A stretch of DNA of 64,000 bases from positions 62,001 through 126,000 of the forward strand of contig QWII01000021.1 of NCBI GenBank assembly GCA_021405325.1, given 5' to 3'. Below are positions 51,120-57,632 of the stretch, piece by piece. The notes beneath the pieces are model-generated. The model saw only the letters and a program-made list of their open reading frames with translations. It searched no databases and was not told the DNA's origin. Source of the DNA: Caldilinea sp. CFX5 (GTDB lineage Bacteria; Chloroflexota; Anaerolineae; Caldilineales; Caldilineaceae). Both the position numbers and the translations under genes were made by a program. The first letter of the stretch is position 1; every line of letters begins with the position of its first letter.

Positions 51120-52847
51120 ATGAGTACCAAACTGGCTCTGTTGGTTGGTCTGTGCCAGGTATCGCCGGCGGCCTATAACGGCTGGAACGGCGCCAATGGC
51201 TGTGAGGGTTGTGAATTGGATGTCGAAAATGTGGAAAAGATTCTCACCCCTTTCGGCTATGACATTCAGATGCTCAAAACAACCGCAGCAACCAAAAGTG
51301 TAATTCTGAGCCATCTGGAAAAGGCGGCCCAAAGTCTACAGGCCGATGATATGTTTGTCTTTTACTACGCCGGCCACGGCGGTCAGCAACCGGATACCGA
51401 CAGTGACGAAATCGACAACCATGACGAAACGTTGCTGGCCTATGACGGTGAGATTACCGATGATGAGTTGAACCAGATCTGGCCCCGCTTTCAACCGGGC
51501 GTGCGCATCGTCATGCTCAGTGACAGTTGCAACTCCGGCACCAACTACCGGGCCGTGCGTGATGTCTTTACGCCGACGCCGCTGCAACCGCTGCGCCAGG
51601 GGACGCGCGCCGTTATGCAGGCGCAACTGATCCATTTCGGTGGCTGTCGCGATGGCTTCACCTCGGCCGGCTATGAAAGTGGCGGCGCCTTTACCATGGC
51701 GCTGGCCAATGTTTGGCAAGGGGGCGCGTTTGTCGGCAACTACCAGGATTTGCATCAAGCCATTGCGGCCAAGATCCCAAAGGATCAGCAGCAGCCCCAA
51801 TACAATGAGTATGGTCCAGTCACAGAAGCGTTTCGCAACGAGCGCCCTTTTGCCGGCCCTATCCAGCCGACCATTGACAGCCCACGACCGACGCTGACGG
51901 AAAGTCCGCTCTCGGAAGAGAACCAGCGGCTGCTGATTGAAGCCTATCTGAAACTCTTGGAAATGCTCAAGGTTGAACAACCGCCCCGTGAACGCAGCAC
52001 TGACCATTGTCACCTTGTCTATGTGCATGGCATCAGCACGCATGTCGCCGGTTATTCGGACGGCTGGTGGGGTGCGCTCAAGCCCCATACAACGATCTTT
52101 GGCGCCTGCAAGTTGAATGAGACCCGGCATGAAGTCTTGTGGAGCAATCTGGTCAACAGCCGTAGCGCGCAGGCCACACGCGCTGCCGAAGAGGTCGCCA
52201 TCGCCGCTTTACAGGAACGGATCATGGATGTGCTGGAAGATCGGCATCGTCAACAGGCGGCGCCGGCGGGGCGGTCAGCGGCGGCGCGGGCCGAAGCCAG
52301 TCGCGGCCTGGAAAGCACACGCGACCGGGGCTTTGCCCTGGATGATTTCCTGATCTACATGGTGAACAAGGAGATACGCCAGCAGATCATCGACCGCTTC
52401 ACGGGTGTGGTGCGCCCCTTGTTGGCCGCAGGCGCTGAGCTGGATATTATTTCGCACAGTTGGGGCACCGTTGTCGCCTACGAAGGGCTGCGCGAGTTGG
52501 AAACAGAGGAGGATCTGACCGGTCATGTCGCCAACTTCTTTACGGTTGGCAGCGCCCTTTCGTTGCCGCCGGTACGCGGCTCCCTCCGTGCGGTCAATCG
52601 CGACGGACGCCGCCCTCGCCTGGTCAACCGCTGGATCAACCTCGATGCGCAGGGTGATCTCGTCGGCGGCGCCCTGGCCGACCGCTTTGCCGTTGATGTC
52701 GAAAAACTCGAAATCGAGCCGGTTGGCTGTGAACGCACCCTCGGCGGTCTGGGCTGGTACAATCTCGGCTGCGCCCACGGCTCCTATTTCCGCCCCGAAA
52801 ATCGCCTGGTCAACCAGCAGATTTTTGCCCAGTACATTAATACATAG
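51120..52847 (+). CDS. Caspase-like (peptidase C14) protein fused to an alpha/beta hydrolase
   Basis: About 575 residues with two enzyme domains. The first (about residues 1-250) is caspase/metacaspase-like: MSTKLALLVGLCQV, the catalytic His in VFYYAGHGGQQ (about 86) and Cys in VMLSDSCNSGTNY (about 137). The second (about 295-560) is an alpha/beta hydrolase: HLVYVHGISTHVAGY, nucleophile Ser in DIISHSWGTVVAYEG (about 445), Asp in DAQGDLVGG (about 512) and His in CAHGSYF (about 552). No signal peptide or membrane segment is visible. The ATG at 51120 has AAAGGAG 8 bases upstream; the open frame above it lacks support. Bacterial caspase-like proteins often work in stress or phage-triggered cell death, but here that is inference. 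Confidence 0.88.
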   Translation: MSTKLALLVGLCQVSPAAYNGWNGANGCEGCELDVENVEKILTPFGYDIQMLKTTAATKSVILSHLEKAAQSLQADDMFVFYYAGHGGQQPDTDSDEIDNHDETLLAYDGEITDDELNQIWPRFQPGVRIVMLSDSCNSGTNYRAVRDVFTPTPLQPLRQGTRAVMQAQLIHFGGCRDGFTSAGYESGGAFTMALANVWQGGAFVGNYQDLHQAIAAKIPKDQQQPQYNEYGPVTEAFRNERPFAGPIQPTIDSPRPTLTESPLSEENQRLLIEAYLKLLEMLKVEQPPRERSTDHCHLVYVHGISTHVAGYSDGWWGALKPHTTIFGACKLNETRHEVLWSNLVNSRSAQATRAAEEVAIAALQERIMDVLEDRHRQQAAPAGRSAAARAEASRGLESTRDRGFALDDFLIYMVNKEIRQQIIDRFTGVVRPLLAAGAELDIISHSWGTVVAYEGLRELETEEDLTGHVANFFTVGSALSLPPVRGSLRAVNRDGRRPRLVNRWINLDAQGDLVGGALADRFAVDVEKLEIEPVGCERTLGGLGWYNLGCAHGSYFRPENRLVNQQIFAQYINT

Positions 52848-52924
52848 ACAGGAGACAGGAGACAGGAGACACGAGAAATCGACGACTATGTCTCGTGTCT
52901 CGTGTCTCCTGTCTCGTGTCTCCT
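52847..52924. repeat. Palindrome of tandem GACAGGA heptamers
   Basis: GACAGGA is repeated three times from 52847, followed by GACACGAG. Inverted units (CTCGTGTCTCGTGTCTCCTGTCTCGTGTCTCC, in pieces) run from 52889 to 52924. The first unit starts on the last base of the caspase-like gene's TAG stop. Confidence 0.85.
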
Positions 52925-53025
52925 TGTCTTCCTCACCCTTCCCCAACCCCAGTTTGTCCTCCGCCCCGCCAACCACTATAATACAGGCAGCGCCCCCATC
53001 ATCCATCACTAGAACAGGGTTTGCC

Positions 53026-53856
53026 ATGAAACGTCTGCTCCTCACCGGTGCGGCTGGGCGCATTGGGAGCGCCTTTCGACAATTGACCCAGGATCGCTAT
53101 CACTTTCGCCTGGTGGACCGCAAGGGTGTGCAACTGACGGACGTCGGTGCGCATGAGGTTGTGACCGCGGATCTGGCCGATTTGGCAGCTTGCCAGGCAG
53201 TCTGCCAGGGGATGGATTATGTTGTCCATCTCGCCGCCGATCCTTCCACCACTGCCGATTTTTATGGCTCCTTACTCGACAACAATATCAAGGCGGCCTA
53301 TAACATCTTCCGCGCCGCCAAAGACCAGGGTTGTCAACGGGTGATCTTTGCCAGCAGTATTCAGGCGATTGAAGGCTACCCGCTCGACACGCAGGTTCAC
53401 CCGGAGATGCCGCCCAAGCCGATGAATCTTTATGCGGCGGCGAAGGTTTTTGGTGAGGCGATGTGTCACTATTTTGCCTACGCTGAGGGGTTGCCCTGTA
53501 TTGCGATTCGCGTGGGCGCCTATGCCGGCAATCATGACTATCACGCCCACCCCGAAGCGTTGGATGGCCGCACCCTCAGCGCCTATGTCAGCGCCCGTGA
53601 TCTCACCCACTTGATTGTCCAGTCGCTGGAGACGCCCGATCTCCGCTTTGCCATCTTCCAGGCGGTGTCGGATAATCGCTTTAAGCGCATGGACATTTCG
53701 GCGGCGCGCCAGTTGGTCAACTATCAACCGCAAGATGACGCCTTTGAACTTTTCAACATTGGGATTCAAAACCGCCAACGCTGGTATGACGAGTGGGGGC
53801 GAGGTGAGACAGAAGATAAGAAGACAGGAAGACAGGGAGACAAGGAGACAAAATGA
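53026..53856 (+). CDS. NAD-dependent epimerase/dehydratase (uronate dehydrogenase-like)
   Basis: A 276-residue SDR protein starting MKRLLLTGAAGRIGSAFRQL (G-x-x-G-x-x-G). The catalytic Tyr and Lys are in NLYAAAKVFGEA, with the Ser in VIFASSIQAIEGYP. The sequence YVSARDLTHLIVQSLETPDL matches uronate dehydrogenase-type enzymes, which oxidise hexuronic acids to aldarolactones. The last 20 residues (ETEDKKTGRQGDKETK) are low-complexity and come from a GACAGGAA-type tandem repeat. The next gene starts within its stop region (4-base ATGA overlap). Neighbouring oxidoreductase and lactonase genes fit sugar-acid metabolism. Confidence 0.82.
   Translation: MKRLLLTGAAGRIGSAFRQLTQDRYHFRLVDRKGVQLTDVGAHEVVTADLADLAACQAVCQGMDYVVHLAADPSTTADFYGSLLDNNIKAAYNIFRAAKDQGCQRVIFASSIQAIEGYPLDTQVHPEMPPKPMNLYAAAKVFGEAMCHYFAYAEGLPCIAIRVGAYAGNHDYHAHPEALDGRTLSAYVSARDLTHLIVQSLETPDLRFAIFQAVSDNRFKRMDISAARQLVNYQPQDDAFELFNIGIQNRQRWYDEWGRGETEDKKTGRQGDKETK
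53807..53850 (+). repeat. Tandem GACAGGAA/GACAAGGA-type repeat inside a gene end
   Basis: Units of 7-9 bases (GACAGAA, GACAGGAA, GACAGGGA, GACAAGGA) run through the last codons of the epimerase gene and supply the AAGGAG ribosome binding site of the next gene. The unit matches the left arm of the palindrome at 52847-52924. Confidence 0.7.
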
Positions 53857-54881
53857 CAACTCAACCGGCCATTCGCTTTGCCGCGATTGGTCTCAATCAT
53901 TTCCACATTTATGGACAGACCAACTTGTTGCTCAAGGCGGGCGCCGAGTTGGTGGCGTTTTATGCCGAGGAGCCGGATCTGGCGGCGCTCTACCAGAAGG
54001 ATTACCCACAGGCCAAGCAGGTGACGGACAAGCGGGCGATTCTGGAAGATGAATCGATCCAACTGGTGATCAGCGCGGCCATCCCCAGTGAACGGGCGCC
54101 GTTGGGCATTGAAGTGATGCGCCACGGCAAGGATTACATGAGCGACAAACCCGGCTTCACCACCCTGGCGCAACTGGCCGCCGTGCGCCAGGTGCAGCAG
54201 GAGACAGGGCGCATCTACTCGATTGATTATAGCGAACGACTGGAGACGCGCGCTTCGGTCAAGGCATCGGAACTGGTGCATAGCGGCGCCATTGGTCGCG
54301 TGATCCAGACGACAGGGTTGGGGCCGCATCGCCCCCGCTTGCATCAACGACCCTGGTGGTTCTTCAAGCGGGATAAATACGGCGGTATCCTTTGTGACAT
54401 TGCCTCGCACCAGTGTGACCAATATCTCTATTATACCGGTGAAACCGAGGTAGAGATTGTGCATGCCCAAGTGGCGAACTATGCCCACCCGCAACATCCC
54501 GAATTTGAAGATTTTGGCGATCTGGTGATGCGTGGCAAGCATAGCACCGGCTATGTGCGCGTTGACTGGTTCACGCCTGATGGTCTGGCGACTTGGGGCG
54601 ATGGCCGCACGATCATCATGGGGACGGATGGCTATCTCGAACTGCGCAAATATATCGACATTGCCGGGCGACCGGGGACGGATCACCTGTTCCTGGTCAA
54701 CAAGGAGAAGACCGAATACTTTGACTGCAAGGGGTTGGAGTTGCCCTACGGCCCGCGATTACTTAGCGATATTATCAACCGCACTGAGACCGCTATGTCA
54801 CAGGCGCATTGCTTCCGTGCTTCGGAGTTGGCGCTGAAAGCACAGTCAATGGCAGCGCGATTGGGCTATCTGCAACCGTAG
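53853..54881 (+). CDS. Gfo/Idh/MocA family oxidoreductase
   Basis: A 342-residue NAD(P)-dependent sugar oxidoreductase. The Rossmann part starts FAAIGLNHFHIYGQTNLLLK. The DKPGFTTLAQLAAVRQVQ stretch replaces the usual EKP with DKP. The catalytic region is GGILCDIASHQCDQYLYYTG, holding the Asp and His pair, and DLVMRGKHSTGYVRVDWFTP follows. The family oxidises sugars, inositols or amino sugars. It overlaps the epimerase gene by four bases and should be coexpressed. Its ribosome binding site lies inside the tandem repeat. Confidence 0.88.
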   Translation: MTTQPAIRFAAIGLNHFHIYGQTNLLLKAGAELVAFYAEEPDLAALYQKDYPQAKQVTDKRAILEDESIQLVISAAIPSERAPLGIEVMRHGKDYMSDKPGFTTLAQLAAVRQVQQETGRIYSIDYSERLETRASVKASELVHSGAIGRVIQTTGLGPHRPRLHQRPWWFFKRDKYGGILCDIASHQCDQYLYYTGETEVEIVHAQVANYAHPQHPEFEDFGDLVMRGKHSTGYVRVDWFTPDGLATWGDGRTIIMGTDGYLELRKYIDIAGRPGTDHLFLVNKEKTEYFDCKGLELPYGPRLLSDIINRTETAMSQAHCFRASELALKAQSMAARLGYLQP

Positions 54882-54965
54882 AACTGGTATCAGTGGCTGT
54901 GGTGAATAGAAATAGGAGCGCGGATTGCATATCTCCTATAACAATCTGCGCCCCTATTGCATCGG

Positions 54966-55094
54966 TTACTGATGTGTCGGTTGCTGCTGTAAATAGCTTT
55001 GGGCCACCTCTGCGCCGAACCAGCCTTCGTTTTCTCCAATGAAGGGGTATAAACGCTGTAGTTCAGCATTCGTATCAGTATCCAAAGCGGACAA
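54966..55094 (-). pseudogene. Possible 42-codon gene remnant
   Basis: A minus-strand frame from TTG 55094 to TAA 54966 reads SALDTDTNAELQRLYPFIGE followed by NEGWFGAEVAQSYLQQQPTH. Composition looks like real protein, but there is no good start or ribosome binding site and a stop lies closely upstream. It lies between the Gfo/Idh gene and a decayed nuclease gene, so it may be the tail of a lost gene. No family is recognised. Confidence 0.3.
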
Positions 55095-55179
55095 ATCAGC
55101 GTGAACAACCTGTCACAACCCACACTTGTTGTGGAAAGTCAGGATGCAAAGCGACTGTGCGAAGCTCCATCGTTATTGG

Positions 55180-55891
55180 TTACTCCGTCACTCGTTCACC
55201 CGTTTGTGATTTGCGCGCTTGCGTGAGTTGAACCAATTGTCGCTTCAATGCCAGAAACTTGGGTTGATCAACACCGGTGACTTGCTCGATGACAGCCCAA
55301 TTCATTCCAATCTTCAGCATGTTCTCGACTGTCTCGATTTTTGTTTTGATTTCCCCTCTGGCTTCCCCTCTGGCTTCCCCTCTGGCTTCCCCTCTGGCTT
55401 CCCCTCTGGCTTCCCCTTCTCGCATCCATTCTTCTGCCAATGTTACCATATCGCCTCCAATCTGTGATCTGTGCTGTTGCACAGCTTCCACAAACGCTTC
55501 AACCGTGGTACGTTCTTGTGTTGCCACGATGTAGTGAACAAAGAGATACAAATAGTTAGCGCCGCTTGAAGCTTTCATCCCAGATGCGACCCTTGTACTT
55601 GAAGAGGCGGAACCGCATCCACTTATCCGGCACCGATTGGTGTTCAAAGAGCAGATAAAGCACAACCGGGGTTTTGCTGGCCCGATGCAGAATGCGATAG
55701 AGTAGATCGGATTCTGTATCTTGCAGCGCTTCATCGACAAAGCTGGTTTCGACCAGCGTTAGCGTCTGCCAGTCTAATTGGCTGCTGATTGCCTCCGGTA
55801 GATAGGCGCGTAGAAAACCTTCCGCTTCTTCTTTATCGGCAAAGACGGTGCGAAAGAGTTTGTCATGAGGGTGATGGGTTGATGTTGTCAC
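55180..55891 (-). pseudogene. Decayed Rpn-family (PD-(D/E)XK) nuclease
   Basis: The N-terminal part (55891-55556) reads HDKLFRTVFADKEEAEGFLR, then TESDLLYRIL and VVLYLLFEHQSVPDKWMRFR, the start of Rpn/transposase_31-type nucleases with their D and E-x-Q residues. It stops at 55556. The C-terminal part is in another frame (to 55180), with VAEEWMREGEAR-type helix and NMLKIGMNWAVIEQVTGV. The middle third of the usual 300-residue protein is missing, so there is a deletion plus a frameshift. Five GEAR units come from a 12-base tandem repeat. Rpn proteins promote DNA breaks and recA-independent recombination. Confidence 0.75.
55353..55417. repeat. 12-base tandem repeat, five copies
   Basis: TCTGGCTTCCCC is repeated five times with a partial sixth. 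In the minus strand it encodes GEAR units in the decayed Rpn gene. Such coded repeats are common before the C-terminal helix of this family. Confidence 0.85.
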
Positions 55892-56023
55892 CGATTGCCT
55901 GCCTATCCCTGTCTGTTGCGCATCTTATTTCTATGCTTTCTATTATAGCAGTAGTCAGCGGTTGCGACAATCTTCCGCCTTTTTCACAAGCAAAGATTCT
56001 CTTCCCTTGACGCGCAACAACGT

Positions 56024-56052
56024 TTTCAAATTTGTTGCCCTTTAGGTATAAT
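56024..56052 (+). promoter_or_regulatory. Probable promoter of the selenoprotein gene
   Basis: TATAAT at 56047-56052 with a poor -35 (TTCAAA, 56024-56029) at 17-base spacing. It lies 53 bases before the ATG at 56106. AAAGGAGAAAG just before the ATG is the ribosome binding site. Confidence 0.45.
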
Positions 56053-56105
56053 CAACACCTGGTATCGTCTCATGCCAGTGATAAACCAACAAAAAGGAGA
56101 AAGAC

Positions 56106-56573
56106 ATGCTAGAAATCGGCCAACCTCTGCCCAATTTCACGCTGCCGTCGGACACGGCAGGTGAAATTTCGCCGGCCAAGCTGCTTGGGCAGCGCTATAT
56201 TATCTTTGCCTATCCCAAAGATGACACCTATGGCTGAACGATTGAAGCTTCGGAATTCCGTGATCGAATTCCTCAATTTACTGCCCTGAAGGTCGCCGTC
56301 TATGGTATCAGCCCTGATGACATCGCCTCGCACCAAGCCTTTGCTGAGAAACATGGCTTGAACTTTCCGCTCCTGGCCGATGTGGGCCATGTGGTGTTGG
56401 AACAGTTGGGCTTCTGGGGTGAACGGGAGCGCGACGGCAAAAAATTTATGGGCGTCTTCCGCAGCACCGTCCTCGTCGGCCCCGATGGCAAGGTCGAGCA
56501 AGTCTGGAAAAATGTCAATTTTCAGGGTCATGCCGATGAAGTGTTGGCGGCGATTCAGGCGATTGTGAAATAA
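56106..56573 (+). CDS. Selenocysteine-containing peroxiredoxin (Bcp/AhpE-like)
   Basis: The reading frame from ATG 56106 to TAA 56573 (155 codons) is interrupted only by TGA at 56235-56237 (codon 44). Around it the protein reads FAYPKDDTYG-U-TIEASEFRD. In peroxiredoxins this site is PGCT-EAC-FRD, so the TGA replaces exactly the peroxidatic Cys. The rest is a full peroxiredoxin: VAVYGISPDDIASHQAFAEK, FPLLADVGHVVLEQLGFWGE and STVLVGPDGKVEQVWKNV. The second (resolving) Cys is Ser here (EAS), so the enzyme needs an outside thiol. A stem-loop at 56241-56277 fits a bacterial SECIS. Start supported by AAAGGAG. It should reduce peroxides in the cytoplasm. No sel genes are in this window. Confidence 0.88.
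56235..56277 (+). promoter_or_regulatory. Selenocysteine TGA codon and SECIS-like stem-loop
   Basis: TGA is at 56235-56237. ATTGA (56241-56245) pairs with TCAAT (56273-56277). After a 6-base bulge, GGAATTC (56252-56258) pairs with GAATTCC (56266-56272), closing on the 7-base loop CGTGATC. The loop begins 22 bases after the TGA, within the range used by SelB in bacteria. Confidence 0.8.
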
Positions 56574-56592
56574 CTTTACGAAGAGAGATGGG

Positions 56593-56644
56593 AGATAAAG
56601 AGATTGAGCGATTTTGCGCTTAATCTCTTTATCGCTCAATCTCT
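56593..56644. repeat. Inverted repeat of GAGATT/GCGATT-type units
   Basis: GATAAAGAGATT (56593-56604) is inverted at 56622-56633, and AGAGATTGAGCGAT (from 56599) is inverted at 56631-56644, so two overlapping hairpins are possible. It lies between the peroxiredoxin and lactonase genes. Confidence 0.75.
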
Positions 56645-56668
56645 TAAAACTCACAGGGAGACAAGCAG

Positions 56669-57544
56669 ATGAGCAGTGCGGTAACCTTATTAGTCGATGC
56701 CCACGCCCTGGTTGGTGAAGGGCCGATTTGGGATGGTGCGAAGGGTGTACTCTATTGGGTGGATATTATGTCGAGTATGCTCTATGAATATAATCCTGCC
56801 ACCGGCGTCAACCGGGGCTACAACGTTGGCCAGCATGTCGGCACGATTGTACCACGGGCGACAGGCGGCGTGATGTTGGCGGTCTACGATGGTTTTGCCG
56901 CCTTTGATCCCGCCACCGGCCAGTTGACCCTGATCGCCGACCCGGAGGCCGATCTGCCCGACAATCGCTTCAACGACGGCAAATGCGACCCCGCCGGGCG
57001 TTTCTGGGCCGGCACCATGGCCTATAGCAACCAGACCACCCAGGGCAGCCTCTACCGGCTCGATCCCGATCTTTCGGTGCGCAAGATGCTCGGCAATATT
57101 GGCATTGCCAATGGCATTGTCTGGAGCCTGGACAACAAAACCATGTATTACATTGACTCGGTCGCCAACACCGTGCGTGCTTTTGATTATGATCTGGCGA
57201 CCGGCAATATCAGCAACGAACGGGTGATCATCCGCACCGACGGGCTGGGCTTGCCCGACGGCATGGCGATTGACGCCGAAGGCATGTTGTGGGTGGCGCA
57301 CTTTGGCGGCTCCTGTGTGCGCCGCTGGAATCCACATACGGGCCAGGTCATCGGCGTAATCGAACTGCCGGCCTCGCAGATCACCGCCTGCGCCTTCGGC
57401 GGCCCCGATCTCGCGACCCTGTACATCACCAGCGCCGCTATCGGTCTGGATGATGCCGCCCGCCAACGCGAACCGCACGCCGGCGGGCTGTTTAAGGCAA
57501 ACCCTGGGGTGAAAGGGGCGCCGACCTTTAGCTTTGCCGGGTAG
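56669..57544 (+). CDS. SMP-30/gluconolactonase family lactonase
   Basis: A 291-residue six-bladed propeller protein. The metal-binding Glu is in ALVGEGPIWDG, the Asn in RFNDGKCDPAGRFWAGTM and IGIANGIVWSLDN, and the Asp in LGLPDGMAIDAEGMLWVAHF. All match the SMP-30/gluconolactonase/LRE family, which opens sugar lactones with a divalent metal. The nearby uronate dehydrogenase-like gene could supply its lactone. An AGGGAGA site precedes the ATG. Expected in the cytoplasm, since no signal is visible. Confidence 0.9.
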   Translation: MSSAVTLLVDAHALVGEGPIWDGAKGVLYWVDIMSSMLYEYNPATGVNRGYNVGQHVGTIVPRATGGVMLAVYDGFAAFDPATGQLTLIADPEADLPDNRFNDGKCDPAGRFWAGTMAYSNQTTQGSLYRLDPDLSVRKMLGNIGIANGIVWSLDNKTMYYIDSVANTVRAFDYDLATGNISNERVIIRTDGLGLPDGMAIDAEGMLWVAHFGGSCVRRWNPHTGQVIGVIELPASQITACAFGGPDLATLYITSAAIGLDDAARQREPHAGGLFKANPGVKGAPTFSFAG

Positions 57545-57556
57545 ATCTGTTTCTTT

Positions 57557-57616
57557 TGTGACAAGTGGCAGGGTGACAGGGTCGTCGCGCCATCACCTTG
57601 TCACCCTGTCACCCCT
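57557..57616. terminator. Inverted repeat of GTGACAGG units between convergent genes
   Basis: CAGGGTGACAGGG (about 57569-57581) is inverted in CACCCTGTCACCC (about 57602-57614). GTGACA units also flank it. It lies between the converging lactonase and glycosidase-like genes and probably ends both transcripts. Confidence 0.7.
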
Positions 57617-57632
57617 TCCCCTCTTCATTCTG

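Noticed and set aside
55353..55417. A short CRISPR-like array
   Set aside because: The 12-base units are directly joined without spacers and encode GEAR residues in a gene remnant.
56235..56237. Reading the TGA as a pseudogene stop or as a recoded Trp codon
   Set aside because: TGA ends many other genes here, so it is not Trp. The position is exactly the catalytic Cys, both sides are intact and a stem-loop follows, so selenocysteine is the better explanation.
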